Shown piece by piece: positions 55,144-63,865 of a stretch of 64,000 bases of DNA. The notes below the pieces were generated by a model. It was not told the origin of the DNA and did not search any database. It saw only the letters and a list, made by a program, of their open reading frames with translations. Numbering within the stretch: position 1 is the stretch's first letter; every line of letters starts with the position of its first letter. The position numbers were made by a program, and so were the translations under genes. This DNA comes from an uncultured bacterium (GTDB lineage Bacteria > Verrucomicrobiota > Kiritimatiellia > CAIVKH01), in NCBI GenBank assembly GCA_903906425.1, contig CAIVKH010000342.1, positions 16,091 to 80,090 of the forward strand. The letters are read 5' to 3'.

Positions 55144-55551
55144 TCACGATTTCGTCGCGTCCGCGGCCGGTTCCTCGGGAACCGAATAATCGGTCTGGAT
55201 GTCGAGGCGGCCTTTGCGGTTGACGAGTTCGACGTTGGTGAGCAGGCGACGGTCGTCGGGAAACAGCGCGCGGCGGCGGGCGAGCATTTGTTCGATGGTG
55301 TTGGCCCAGCGGACGGCGCCCTGCGGGCCTTCGTGCGGCATGCTGTTGAGCAGGTTGGTCCGGTATTGAACGGCCTTTTCGGCGGGCACCAGCGGAAGAT
55401 TCCAGATGATCATCGCAAAGCGCAGCGTGGCTTGCAGCGCCTCCGGCGGCATCTCGGGCGTGATCAGCGGCGCGGCGAAATTGAGGATCACGTCCGACAT
55501 GCTGGGGATTTGTCCCTTGTCCTTTGTCTGTTGTCCCTGGTCTTGAGTCAT
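55144..55551 (-). CDS. conserved hypothetical protein
   Basis: The product has 135 residues. It looks cytoplasmic and soluble, with one amphipathic, mostly helical body (FAAPLITPEMPPEALQATLR, WANTIEQMLARRRALFPDDR). I do not recognise the family. GGAGAAAATCG precedes the ATG at 55551; an in-frame ATG at 55500 is an alternative. It lies 23 bases downstream of ruvA and is likely on the same transcript. Confidence 0.65.
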   Translation of the reverse strand: MTQDQGQQTKDKGQIPSMSDVILNFAAPLITPEMPPEALQATLRFAMIIWNLPLVPAEKAVQYRTNLLNSMPHEGPQGAVRWANTIEQMLARRRALFPDDRRLLTNVELVNRKGRLDIQTDYSVPEEPAADATKS

Positions 55552-55574
55552 CGATTTTCTCCGTTCGGTATTTC

Positions 55575-56174
55575 TTATTTTGCGGCGAGCGCGCGGCGGA
55601 CGACGTCTTCGACTTTCGCGTCGGCAGGCAGCGAAGGCAAAACTTTGCGGATCGCGGCCTGGGCTTCGGCCTGTTTGTAACCGAGCGCGATGAGCGCGAG
55701 GATCGCATCGCGGGCGCGCAGATCGTCCGGCGATTGCGGTTCGGCACCGGCCACGGCTTCAAGCGCCTCGGCGTCGCTGAGTTTGTCCTTCAGTTCGACG
55801 ACGATCCGCTCGGCAGTTTTTTTGCCGATGCCGGAAATCGAACTGATGCGTTTGAAATCGCTGCCGACAATCGCGGCCTTGAGTTCGCGGGTGCTCATGC
55901 CGCTGAGCGCGCCGAGCGCGGTCTTCGGGCCGATGCCGCTGACGGTCATGAGCAGGAGGAAAAGTTTGCGCTCGGCGTCGGTGGCAAAACCGTAAAGCGT
56001 GTGCGCGTCCTCGCGGATGCACAGCCACGTGAGGACGCGGCATTGCGCGCCTGGCGGCGGAAGTTTGTCGTAGCTGCTGAGCGGAATGAAGAGTTCGTAG
56101 CCTACGCCGCCGACGTTCAGCACGAGGCGCGCGGGTTCCTTTTCAATGAGTTCGCCGTCGAGGAATGTGATCAT
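55575..56174 (-). CDS. ruvA: Holliday junction branch migration protein RuvA
   Basis: The product has 199 residues and binds Holliday junctions together with RuvB. The N-terminal OB fold, the two helix-hairpin-helix motifs (VSGIGPKTALGAL and ISGIGKKTAERIV) and the C-terminal RuvB-contacting domain (LIALGYKQAEAQAAI) are intact. One base separates it from the upstream cupin gene. ruvB and ruvC are not in the window. Confidence 0.95.
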   Translation of the reverse strand: MITFLDGELIEKEPARLVLNVGGVGYELFIPLSSYDKLPPPGAQCRVLTWLCIREDAHTLYGFATDAERKLFLLLMTVSGIGPKTALGALSGMSTRELKAAIVGSDFKRISSISGIGKKTAERIVVELKDKLSDAEALEAVAGAEPQSPDDLRARDAILALIALGYKQAEAQAAIRKVLPSLPADAKVEDVVRRALAAK

Positions 56175-56175
56175 G

Positions 56176-56445
56176 TCATCCGAATTTGTAGTGTTTGCGA
56201 ACCGGCGCGTGGACGTTCCAGACGCACGAAAGGCCCTGCGGAAAAGTCACGAAATCACCTTCCCCGAAGCTGACTTTTTCGCCGCCGGACGTTTCGACGG
56301 TGATGTCGCCTTCAAGGATAAGACACCGCTCGCATTCGTCGTAGTGCCAGTCGAAGCGCGAAATTTCCTTCGTCCAAATGGGCCAACTGCGGACGCCGAG
56401 TTTCTGGAGTTCGGCTTCGGATTTTTCCTCAACGAGGATTTTCAT
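56176..56445 (-). CDS. cupin-domain protein
   Basis: The product has 89 residues, a single small cupin barrel. EISRFDWHYDECERCLILEGDITVE and FGEGDFVTFPQGLSC are the two cupin motifs; His and Glu can bind metal. This resembles the DUF861/cupin_3 group. It starts 3 bases after the thioredoxin gene. A binding or enzymatic role on a small molecule is likely but cannot be named. Confidence 0.85.
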   Translation of the reverse strand: MKILVEEKSEAELQKLGVRSWPIWTKEISRFDWHYDECERCLILEGDITVETSGGEKVSFGEGDFVTFPQGLSCVWNVHAPVRKHYKFG

Positions 56446-56448
56446 GGT

Positions 56449-56853
56449 TCATTTACCCGGCGTCAAAAAACCATCGAGCCACTTCTTGAAATCCGCCGGA
56501 TTCATTCCGCCGACGCGGGCGTCCACTTTTTTGCCATCTTTGAAAACGATAAAATTCGGAATCGCCTGAATCTCGAACTGGTTTGCGAGCGACTTGTTTT
56601 CGTCAACGTCCACGCTGAGGAAGCGAATCTTGCCCGCGTAATCTTTCTCCGCCTGCTCGACGACCGGTTTCATGGCCATACACGGCCCGCACCAAGTGGC
56701 CCAGAAATCCACGACGAGAACGCCGGGCGCGTCCGTGGCCTGCTTGAAGGCCTGATCGCTGATCGCTGCGCCATGTCCGGCAGAACCGCTACAACCGTCG
56801 AGCACGAGGATGGCGAAAAGAACGGGGACGATTTGCGCGCGCAGGTTTTTCAC
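56449..56853 (-). CDS. thioredoxin-fold lipoprotein
   Basis: The product has 134 residues. A lipobox ends in LVLDGC with Cys21 for lipid attachment. The thioredoxin fold holds FWATWCGPCMAMKPVVEQ with Cys55 and Cys58, and the cis-Pro is in QAIPNFIVF. It should reduce disulfides on the outer face of the membrane. Three bases after the receiver gene and followed by the cupin. Confidence 0.92.
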   Translation of the reverse strand: MKNLRAQIVPVLFAILVLDGCSGSAGHGAAISDQAFKQATDAPGVLVVDFWATWCGPCMAMKPVVEQAEKDYAGKIRFLSVDVDENKSLANQFEIQAIPNFIVFKDGKKVDARVGGMNPADFKKWLDGFLTPGK

Positions 56854-56856
56854 AGC

Positions 56857-57219
56857 CTACGCATTTTTGCGGCCGAAGTGTTCGTGGACGAGGCCGAGGA
56901 GGTCTTCGGCGTAGAAAGGTTTTCGGACATATTTGACGACATTGGGAAACTCGCGCATCTCATCCGCGTCGATGTCCGGCGCGGCGGAAAGGACGATGAC
57001 GGGAGCCTTGATGCCTTCAGCGGCCATGAGCATGAGGAGCCCGGCGCCATTGATGCCGGGCATGAGCATGTCGAGGATCACGCCCCGGCACTTCGGATCC
57101 TTGACGATGGAATAAGCCCCTTCGCCGCTGCTGGCGGTGCGGACTTCGTAGCCTTCCTTTTCGAGGATGGCCCGGCACATGTGCACGATGGTGTGGTCGT
57201 CATCAACAACGAGGATCAT
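56857..57219 (-). CDS. single-domain response regulator (receiver)
   Basis: The product has 120 residues with only a receiver domain. Acidic pocket Asp6-Asp7-Asp8, phosphorylation site Asp50 in VILDMLMPG, Ser in VIVLSAAP, and Lys in YVRKPF are all present. No output domain, so it acts through a partner. GGAGATTG precedes the ATG. First gene of a run receiver-thioredoxin-cupin-ruvA. Confidence 0.92.
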   Translation of the reverse strand: MILVVDDDHTIVHMCRAILEKEGYEVRTASSGEGAYSIVKDPKCRGVILDMLMPGINGAGLLMLMAAEGIKAPVIVLSAAPDIDADEMREFPNVVKYVRKPFYAEDLLGLVHEHFGRKNA

Positions 57220-57260
57220 GATTCAATCTCCGAGGACAACACTAGGCCGCCGCCCGGCGA

Positions 57261-57298
57261 AACACAACAACCCCGTGGAAGAAACATCCACAGGGTTG
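57261..57298 (-). terminator. rho-independent terminator of the small basic protein gene
   Basis: The stem CAACCC-GTGG pairs with CCAC-GGGTTG across a nine-base loop at 57268-57298. On the minus strand it is followed by TTGTGTTT. It lies between the 38-residue protein gene and the receiver gene and separates the two transcripts. Confidence 0.7.
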
Positions 57299-57321
57299 CC
57301 TGACCGGTCTGCACGCCGCGC

Positions 57322-57438
57322 CTACTTCGCCTTGGCCTTGGCCGCGGCCGCTTTGGCCGTCCGCGCCGCTGTCTTCTGCCGCTTCTTCCGGCGCAGCCGC
57401 GCTGCGCGCTTCACTCGAAATCTCAGTTGTTGTCCCAT
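57322..57438 (-). CDS. very small, highly basic protein (38 residues)
   Basis: The frame begins MGQQLRFRVKRAARLRRKKR and ends in a run of Ala-Lys pairs; roughly every second residue is Lys or Arg. TGGAATT lies ahead of the ATG, TAG ends it, and an intrinsic terminator follows 24 bases later, so it has its own transcription unit. Composition suits an RNA- or DNA-binding peptide, ribosome-associated or nucleoid-associated. I do not recognise a named family. It is shorter than most gene finders keep. Confidence 0.65.
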   Translation of the reverse strand: MGQQLRFRVKRAARLRRKKRQKTAARTAKAAAAKAKAK

Positions 57439-57521
57439 AATTCCACGCAAGCTAGCAGCCCGCGCCGCGCAACGTCAAGGACGGCATTCGCGCCGCGCTG
57501 GATTTCGAACCGTGGCGGATT

Positions 57522-57568
57522 TTCCAATGATTGGAAACTTGCGTACCGGCACTTTCCAATCATTGGAA
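57522..57568. repeat. phased palindrome cluster 19 (2 units)
   Basis: Units at 57522-57536 (G-centred) and 57554-57568 (C-centred), both exact, spacing 32. Divergent region of 217 bp between the small basic protein and the NfeD-like gene. Confidence 0.97.
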
Positions 57569-57655
57569 GTTGCGGTCCGCGGCCGTCCGGTTGCGCTTGC
57601 GCGCGGCGGAAAAATTGTCTCTACTCGTCGCGATTCTAAGGAAGGATTCGTGCCG

Positions 57656-58207
57656 ATGACTGGATTGGAACAGGCCTTCGTCGTATGCGCCGCGATCGGC
57701 GGCGTCTTTTTTGTTTTTCGTTTTGCCGCGCAGCTGCTCGGCCTCCACCACGACGTGGCCGTGGAGATTCATACCGGCGATCTCGACGTGACGCACAGTG
57801 ATGTCGGATTCAAGCTGCTTTCGTTCCAGACGATGACCGCGTTCCTGATGATGTTCGGCCTCGTTGGCTTCGCGCTCCTGCGCGCCGAAAAGATGGGCGC
57901 GCTGATTTCCCTCGGCGGCGCGACCGTCGCCGGAGCCGCAACCGCGTGGCTCGTCGCGCTGATGTTTCATGCGATGCGGAAGCTGCAATCGGCCGGCAAC
58001 TACGATCCTCACCAGGCCATCGGCCAGCGCGGCTCCGTCTATCTCAACATCCCGGCCGGCGGCACCGGCAAAGTCACTGTCACCGTCAACAACCGGCTCA
58101 GCGTTCTCGACGCCGTCGCGCAGGACAAATCGGAAATGAAGACCGGCGTCGCCGTCGAGATTGTCGAGATTGTTGGAACGAATGTCTTGGTCGTGAAAAA
58201 AGTTTAG
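57656..58207 (+). CDS. NfeD-like membrane protein (flotillin partner)
   Basis: The product has 183 residues. Three hydrophobic segments (FVVCAAIGGVFFVFRF, TMTAFLMMFGLVGFALL, LISLGGATVAGAATAWLVAL) precede an OB-fold C-terminus (AIGQRGSVYLNIPAGGTGKV...VEIVGTNVLVVKKV), as in YqiJ/YuaF. AAGGAAGG lies 10 bases ahead of the ATG at 57656; a GTG at 57650 is also in frame. It is 14 bases upstream of the flotillin gene, the usual pairing. Confidence 0.85.
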   Translation: MTGLEQAFVVCAAIGGVFFVFRFAAQLLGLHHDVAVEIHTGDLDVTHSDVGFKLLSFQTMTAFLMMFGLVGFALLRAEKMGALISLGGATVAGAATAWLVALMFHAMRKLQSAGNYDPHQAIGQRGSVYLNIPAGGTGKVTVTVNNRLSVLDAVAQDKSEMKTGVAVEIVEIVGTNVLVVKKV

Positions 58208-58221
58208 CGAAGGAGAAAAAA

Positions 58222-59787
58222 ATGGGTCCCTGGCTGATGGTAATTGTCGCGTTCGTTTTCATTTTCGTTTCGACGATGATCTTCCTCGCGTCGCGCTACA
58301 AGCGATGCCCGTCCGATGCGATCCTCGTCATCTACGGAAAAGTCGGCGGGCAGTCCGCGCGCTGCATTCACGGCGGCGGCACGATGGTCTGGCCGTTGAT
58401 CCAGGATTGCGCGTTCCTGTCGCTCACGCCGATCACGATCAACATCCCGCTGCAAAACGCGCTGTCGTTTCAAAACATCCGCGTCAACGTGCCCAGCACA
58501 TTCACCTGCGGCATCAGCACCGACCCCGCCGTGATGACCAACGCGGCCGAACGTCTGCTCGGCCTCGCGCCCGGCGACATCGAACAAATGGCGCGCGAAA
58601 TTATTTTCGGCCAGCTCCGCCTCACCGTCGCATCGCTCTCGATCGAACAGATCAACCAGGACCGCGAAAGCTTCCTCGCCGCGATCCGCCGCAACGTGGA
58701 ACCCGAGCTGAACAAAATCGGTTTGTATCTCATCAACGTCAACATCACCGACATCACCGACGTCTCCGGCTACATCGACGCACTCGGCAAAAAAGCCGCC
58801 TCCGAGGCGATCAACCGCGCCATGGTTGACGTCGCCGAGCAGGACAAGTCCGGCGCCATCGGCCAGACCAACGCGCAAAAAGACCAGAACATCCGCGTCG
58901 CCGAAAACGAAGCCGAGTCGCAAAAGGGAATGAAACGCGCCGAGGCCGACCGCCGCGTTTTCGTACAGGGTCAGGAAGCCGCCGCCGTCGAAGGCGAAAA
59001 CAAGGCGCAGGCCACCATCGCCGCCACGAACGCCGAACTCGCCGTCAAACAAAACGAAGCCGCGCAGCTTGCCGAAAAGGGAATCAAGCGCGCCGAGGCC
59101 GACAAACGCATTTATGTCCAGGGCCAGGAAGCCGAAGCCATCGGCGGCGAAAATAAAGCCAAGGCCACCATCGCCGCGGTCAACGCCGACCTCGCCGAAA
59201 AAGAAGCCGCCGCCCGCCAGCGCGGCGAAGTCGCGCGAAGCATGGCCGAAGTCGAAGTCCAAAAAGCCAAGGCCAAGGCCGAAGCCGAACGCCTCACCGC
59301 CCTCGAAGTCGTCGTGAAAGAAATCGAACGGCGCAAAATCGAAATCGCCGCCGGCGCCGAGGCCGAGCGAATCCGCCGAATCGCGCAGGGCGACGCCGAC
59401 GCCATCTACGTCAAATACGAAGCTGAAGCCCGCGGCATCGCGAAACTTCTCGAAAGCAAAGCGCACGGCTACGAAGAACTCGTCAAGAGCTGCGGCGGCG
59501 ACGCCAAGGCCGCGGCAACTTTGCTCATGGTCGAAAAAATCGAACACATCGTCGCGACGCAAGTCGAGGCCATCAAGAATTTGAAGATCGACAAAATCAC
59601 CGTCTGGGACAGCGCCGGCGCGAACGCCAGCGGCACATCAACGACGGCGAATTTCGCATCGAGTCTGATCAAGAGCCTGCCCCCGCTGCACGACGTCGCG
59701 AAGATGGCCGGCGTCGAACTGCCCGACTACCTCGGCCACGTCCAAGCCGACAAATCAGAAACTCCGCCGCCCGCCGCGAAGAAATAA
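58222..59787 (+). CDS. flotillin / SPFH-domain protein
   Basis: The product has 521 residues. An N-terminal membrane segment (VIVAFVFIFVSTMIFLA) is followed by the SPFH domain (about 35-200, with CIHGGGTMVWPLIQDCAFLSL and NINITDI-like strands) and a long flotillin coiled coil (about 200-430) rich in Glu-Ala repeats. Within it two near-repeats occur (KRAEADRRVFVQGQEAAAVEG and KRAEADKRIYVQGQEAEAIG). AAGGAG precedes the ATG. It should scaffold membrane microdomains with the NfeD-like partner. Confidence 0.92.
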   Translation: MGPWLMVIVAFVFIFVSTMIFLASRYKRCPSDAILVIYGKVGGQSARCIHGGGTMVWPLIQDCAFLSLTPITINIPLQNALSFQNIRVNVPSTFTCGISTDPAVMTNAAERLLGLAPGDIEQMAREIIFGQLRLTVASLSIEQINQDRESFLAAIRRNVEPELNKIGLYLINVNITDITDVSGYIDALGKKAASEAINRAMVDVAEQDKSGAIGQTNAQKDQNIRVAENEAESQKGMKRAEADRRVFVQGQEAAAVEGENKAQATIAATNAELAVKQNEAAQLAEKGIKRAEADKRIYVQGQEAEAIGGENKAKATIAAVNADLAEKEAAARQRGEVARSMAEVEVQKAKAKAEAERLTALEVVVKEIERRKIEIAAGAEAERIRRIAQGDADAIYVKYEAEARGIAKLLESKAHGYEELVKSCGGDAKAAATLLMVEKIEHIVATQVEAIKNLKIDKITVWDSAGANASGTSTTANFASSLIKSLPPLHDVAKMAGVELPDYLGHVQADKSETPPPAAKK

Positions 59788-59788
59788 T

Positions 59789-59867
59789 TTCCAATGATTG
59801 GAAAACCCGGCGCGGCAAAATTCCAATGATTGGAAATTCTGGCGGCGCAAGTTTCCAATCATTGGAA
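59789..59867. repeat. phased palindrome cluster 20 (3 units)
   Basis: Units at 59789-59803 (G), 59821-59835 (G) and 59853-59867 (C), all exact, spacing 32 and 32. The first unit begins one base after the flotillin stop. Between two plus-strand genes. Confidence 0.98.
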
Positions 59868-60029
59868 CTTCCGTATCGCGCCCGGGCCGCCGCTGGTAAT
59901 CCTTCCGATGCTCGCCGTGCTGCTGCGGCGCGAGACAAAAGCATGATCGTCGTGATTCGCGAAATGGTCTCGCACGATTTTCACCCGCACGTATGATGTG
60001 GCGCCATGGAGCGAAGTTCGGAGATGAGT

Positions 60030-61001
60030 ATGCGTTGTTCTTGCGTATCGTTCATTTTGATTTTTGCCGCGCAATTTGTCCTGGCCGCCAGCCTGCGGCC
60101 GCCGGACATAAGCCACGTGCCCGTCACCACGGCCGTGCGCGGAGTCCCGGTTCCGCTCTCCTGCACGGTGGACAGCCACGGTGCCGTGCTCACGCAAATC
60201 GTCGCCATGGTCAGCCTCTCGGATGTCGGCACGCCGTTCACCTATCCGCTGACCGCGCAGGCCGGCAACGCCTTCACCGCCGTCGTCCCGGTGTCGCTCA
60301 TCGAAGGCGTCCACGTCTTCTGGTACTCGCTCGTTGCCTCGACGGATGGCGGCGGAAAAAGCAGCACGCCGTGGCAGCGCGTGGTGATCATTGGCGCCGG
60401 CACGACGCCGCACACCTCGTTCTGGCAGCGGCCGCTCACCTGGATCATCGGCGGCGCGGCGGTCGCCGGCGGCGGAGCCGCCGCGATCATCGCCGGCAAC
60501 GGCGGCGGTGGCGGTGGCGGTGGCTCTCACAATTCGCCTTCCGGCTCGTCTTCGCAATCCGGCACATCCGGTCAATCGGGCACGTCGGGCTCCGGCATTT
60601 CGCCTCTGGTTCCGCTGGTCATCGTCCTGCACAATTCGACCAGCAATTCGCCGACGCCCCCGCCCCCCACGCCCCCACCGCCGTGCATCCTCACCGGCCA
60701 GGAACAGGTCAGTTATATGAATCTCGATTATTCATCGGCGGCCATCATCGTCAGCGTGTGCGGCACCTGCTCGAACGCCACCATTTCGGCAACTGCCTCG
60801 TGGGGTGCCAGCGACCTGATCGCGAACTTCAACAATCCCGACTGCATTGCCGACGTGCCCACGCTGAGCCTCCCCAAGCCCGACGTCTCCGCGCCGCCCC
60901 CCGGTGCCTACACCGTCAGTGTTTTCAGCAACGGCCAGCTCGTCAATTCAACATCATGGCCGCCATCCTCCTTGCAGCCCTTCGCCAAATCCAGGAAATG
61001 A
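60030..61001 (+). CDS. exported protein with glycine-rich linker, function unknown
   Basis: The product has 323 residues with a signal peptide (MRCSCVSFILIFAAQFVLA). A beta-rich domain (about 25-135) is followed by a hydrophobic segment (WIIGGAAVAGGGAAAIIAG) that runs into a Gly run, a Ser/Gly linker, a second hydrophobic stretch, a Pro-rich PPPPTPPPP and a C-terminal beta domain with paired cysteines. This order, with one internal membrane segment, suggests two domains on either side of or along the envelope. The ATG at 60030 has GGAG six bases ahead; ATGs at 60006 and 60024 are also in frame. Family not recognised. Confidence 0.65.
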   Translation: MRCSCVSFILIFAAQFVLAASLRPPDISHVPVTTAVRGVPVPLSCTVDSHGAVLTQIVAMVSLSDVGTPFTYPLTAQAGNAFTAVVPVSLIEGVHVFWYSLVASTDGGGKSSTPWQRVVIIGAGTTPHTSFWQRPLTWIIGGAAVAGGGAAAIIAGNGGGGGGGGSHNSPSGSSSQSGTSGQSGTSGSGISPLVPLVIVLHNSTSNSPTPPPPTPPPPCILTGQEQVSYMNLDYSSAAIIVSVCGTCSNATISATASWGASDLIANFNNPDCIADVPTLSLPKPDVSAPPPGAYTVSVFSNGQLVNSTSWPPSSLQPFAKSRK

Positions 61002-61020
61002 AAAAACCGCCCGCGGAACT

Positions 61021-61068
61021 TTCCAATCATTGGATGAAATCGCGGGCGAAGACTTCCAATGATTGGAA
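61021..61068. repeat. phased palindrome cluster 21 (2 units)
   Basis: Units at 61021-61035 (C-centred, last base T) and 61054-61068 (exact, G-centred), spacing 33. Convergent region. Confidence 0.95.
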
Positions 61069-61083
61069 GCTTTCAGGAATCGG

Positions 61084-63741
61084 TCACGGGGCCGCCGACC
61101 TGACGGAATAGATTCTTGTGGCGGCAGAATTCGTGTCGGTGAACGTGAAGACGAAATTCGTTTCGGGAACGCCGGCGATGAAGCTGCCGAGCGGCAGGAG
61201 GGATTGCGGATTTTCGCCGGCGGAAATCGAGTAGGCGCGGCCGGCGATGGTCGGGAACGAAACGTTGGCGGTGCCGTTTGAATCACGCGCGATGTTTTGA
61301 ATGCCGAACAGCGACGCGGAGTTTGTCGGATCGGTTCCGGCGATGCATTCGGCCAGTTCGTTCGCGCCGTCGTTGTCGAGATCGTTGGTGGCGGTGACGG
61401 TGGAGAGATTGCCGTAGTGCCAGAGTTCCCAGTAGTCGGGCAGGCCGTCGGCATCGTCGTCGCGCGTCTTGGAAAATTCCTCGATGTCGCCGCTGGCGAC
61501 GATCGCGAAGGCCTGCGTGGCCTGCGGGATCGCGAACGGCCAGACGGAAATTTCGACGATGCCGGTGGACGCGACAGGAAGATAAACCTGCTCGACGTTG
61601 TTCGAATGATCGAAGTCCGTGTTCGCAACCGATTCGCCATTCGAAATTCCGTTTCCGTGATAGATCGCCAATGGCGTGCGGACGATCAGATCGAGATCGT
61701 TGACGAGTTGTTTGCCCGCGCCTGGCGTGCCGGGATAGTCGGTCCATGCGAGCACAATTTTAAGCGGCGCATTCGTGGAGCGGACGTTGATGTAGGCGGT
61801 GAACGGCTGCGCCGGCGTCGCGCTGAACATCGGCGGAACGTCGGCCACGAAGAGGCGCTGCACGGTGTCGGTGAACGCAAATCCGAGACTGAGATTGGGC
61901 CGGCCCCATCCCTGCTCGCGCGACGGCGCGGGACCGACGCCACTCATCGAGCGGCACGAATTGATCAGCATCGCCTTCACGAGCGCGGACGAGACGAATG
62001 GGAACGCGTTGCTCGCGACGGGCTGCCGCGAAGGATAGTAGCCCTGCGCAAAATAATCGCGGACGAGCGCGGCAAGGCCGCAGATCATCGGCGACGCATA
62101 GCTCGTTCCAGCGCCTCCGGTGGTGGTGCAGTTCGATGTCACCATGCTTCCGTCACTCGATGCCGAAACAATGTTGTATCCGCCGGGCGCAGCGAGGTCG
62201 GGTTTCACGCGGCCATCAGCAGTCCAGCCGCGGCTTGAAAAATAGGCGATGGAATCCTGGCTTGAATCGTCGAGCGACGCGGCAACGCTCAAACCGTTCT
62301 TGGCATTTGACGGGCTCAGGACCTGGTCGTTTCCCAAAGTGCCATCGTTTCCCGCCGCGCAAACGACCAGAAAATCGCGATGCTCCCACGCGACCGAATC
62401 GAGGTCGCGCGATGCCTGAGTGTAGTAATTTCGCGGATTGAACGTGCCGTCCTCGTTGTCGCCCCAACTGTTGTTGTGAGCGCGCGCGCCCTGAAGCCAC
62501 GCCTGTTCGAGCGCCGGGAAAAAATTCGTGACCGGGCAGCCGAGGCCGATGAGGTCGGCGCAGACATCATAAGCCGTGAACCCGCAATCCTGGATGATGA
62601 GCTTCGCCGCCGGCGCCATGCCGTTGAGCGAATATGTTCCGAGCGGATCGGTGATGGACGAGCCGCACGCATCGCCGCTGACGTGCGTGCCGTGGCCGTG
62701 GTTGTCCCACGCGAGCGGGTCCGCGGGATCGTCGCCGGCGTACAGAAAATCCGCCGCGATCACTTTTCTCAACGACAGATTGACGTTCGTTCCATCAACG
62801 CGATTCGCCGGCGGCCACGTTCCGTCCGTGTCGCGGAAATAGCAACTGTCCGCATCGAGGCCCGTGTCGCAGACCGCGATGACCTGGTTCGAGCCGTAGA
62901 TTCCGTGCGCGAAAACCGGTGTTGTGCCGTTGTACGAGCCCGACTGGAGAATCCGCATGGAATTATCGTTGAGCAGCCGCGCGCCGCCGCTCCGCTCGAC
63001 GAGCAGAACGTCCGCATCGCGCGCGACGCGATCCACGAAGGCTGGCAGCGCGGACTTCTCGACGCGTGCGGCGACGTACGAGAAATCCCCCGCGCGATGC
63101 GCGGAGATCACAACCCCGGCCGACTGGAAGCGCGCGACGCACGCGGAGAGATCGCTGTCCGGCAGCAGATGAACGCGCAGCGGGATCAAATCGCAATCGC
63201 AAGGCGCCAGCGCGCCCGGCGTCATCCGCATCGCGACATCGAGCGGCTCGAACACGCGGACATTTCCCCGGCTCCACGGTTCGTCGGCCTCTCCGCCCCG
63301 CAGTCGCGCAATCCAGCCGCGATCGGCGACGTAGGCGAGCAGGTTGATGCCGCGCCTGCGAAGCGCACTTCGCGTCGCGGCATCGGGAATGCCCGCGAGT
63401 CCGATCAGGACCGGCAGCGTTTCGTTCGTGCCGAGATTCCGCCGTGCCGCGACAAACCGCGCGGACGCATTCGTGTCCGCGTGATATTCGCGACCATTGA
63501 AGTGAATCCCGCCGCGCGCTTCGAGCCGCGGAGCCAGCGCGGGCGGCAAGGCCCCGCCGGGAGGACGCGTATCGCTCTTTGTCATCGTCAACCGATTCGC
63601 ATCCGATCGCGCGGAATCTGTCCGATGTGAAAATTCTGCTCCTTCGCGATTCGAGCGTTCTGTCGTGGCAGAAAAGATCATCAACGCGAGCACCGTGATG
63701 ATCACGATCACGCCGCAACTGATCTGGTAGCCGAATCGCAT
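61084..63741 (-). CDS. secreted subtilase (S8) with Ca-binding-type tail
   Basis: The product has 885 residues. An N-terminal membrane segment (VIVIITVLALMIFSA) and a propeptide-like region of about 270 residues precede the S8 domain with Asp292 (VCDTGLDADS), His350 (NHGHGTHVSG) and Ser547 (GAGTSYASPM). A beta-sandwich domain follows (about 620-740, NAPLKIVLAWTDYPG). Then DDDADGLPDYWELWHYG and DLDNDGANELAE, acidic repeats common in secreted proteins of this phylum, end with a short beta domain. It should degrade proteins outside the cell. The ATG at 63741 begins the membrane segment. Confidence 0.92.
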   Translation of the reverse strand: MRFGYQISCGVIVIITVLALMIFSATTERSNREGAEFSHRTDSARSDANRLTMTKSDTRPPGGALPPALAPRLEARGGIHFNGREYHADTNASARFVAARRNLGTNETLPVLIGLAGIPDAATRSALRRRGINLLAYVADRGWIARLRGGEADEPWSRGNVRVFEPLDVAMRMTPGALAPCDCDLIPLRVHLLPDSDLSACVARFQSAGVVISAHRAGDFSYVAARVEKSALPAFVDRVARDADVLLVERSGGARLLNDNSMRILQSGSYNGTTPVFAHGIYGSNQVIAVCDTGLDADSCYFRDTDGTWPPANRVDGTNVNLSLRKVIAADFLYAGDDPADPLAWDNHGHGTHVSGDACGSSITDPLGTYSLNGMAPAAKLIIQDCGFTAYDVCADLIGLGCPVTNFFPALEQAWLQGARAHNNSWGDNEDGTFNPRNYYTQASRDLDSVAWEHRDFLVVCAAGNDGTLGNDQVLSPSNAKNGLSVAASLDDSSQDSIAYFSSRGWTADGRVKPDLAAPGGYNIVSASSDGSMVTSNCTTTGGAGTSYASPMICGLAALVRDYFAQGYYPSRQPVASNAFPFVSSALVKAMLINSCRSMSGVGPAPSREQGWGRPNLSLGFAFTDTVQRLFVADVPPMFSATPAQPFTAYINVRSTNAPLKIVLAWTDYPGTPGAGKQLVNDLDLIVRTPLAIYHGNGISNGESVANTDFDHSNNVEQVYLPVASTGIVEISVWPFAIPQATQAFAIVASGDIEEFSKTRDDDADGLPDYWELWHYGNLSTVTATNDLDNDGANELAECIAGTDPTNSASLFGIQNIARDSNGTANVSFPTIAGRAYSISAGENPQSLLPLGSFIAGVPETNFVFTFTDTNSAATRIYSVRSAAP

Positions 63742-63804
63742 GGTTGCAATCTACGCTGCCACGCGCACGCGGTAAACGCAGTTCAAGATCGCCCGCGCGG
63801 TCGC

Positions 63805-63851
63805 CTCCAACCATTGGAACTTTGCGCGACCGCAATTTCCAATGATTGGAA
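63805..63851. repeat. phased palindrome cluster 22 (2 units)
   Basis: Units at 63805-63819 (CTCCAACCATTGGAA, two changes) and 63837-63851 (exact, G-centred), spacing 32. Between two minus-strand genes, 63 bases from the subtilase start. Confidence 0.95.
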
Positions 63852-63865
63852 ATGACGGTTCGTTG

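Noticed and set aside
53504..55762. 752-residue frame extending the HAF gene through 55144-55762
   Set aside because: The extension covers two other genes in a different frame and has no signal peptide; the start is placed at 55129 instead.
58204..59562. 452-codon minus-strand frame opposite the flotillin gene
   Set aside because: Phe/Gly/Asp-rich antisense of the Glu/Ala-rich coiled coil, a known artefact of biased codon use.
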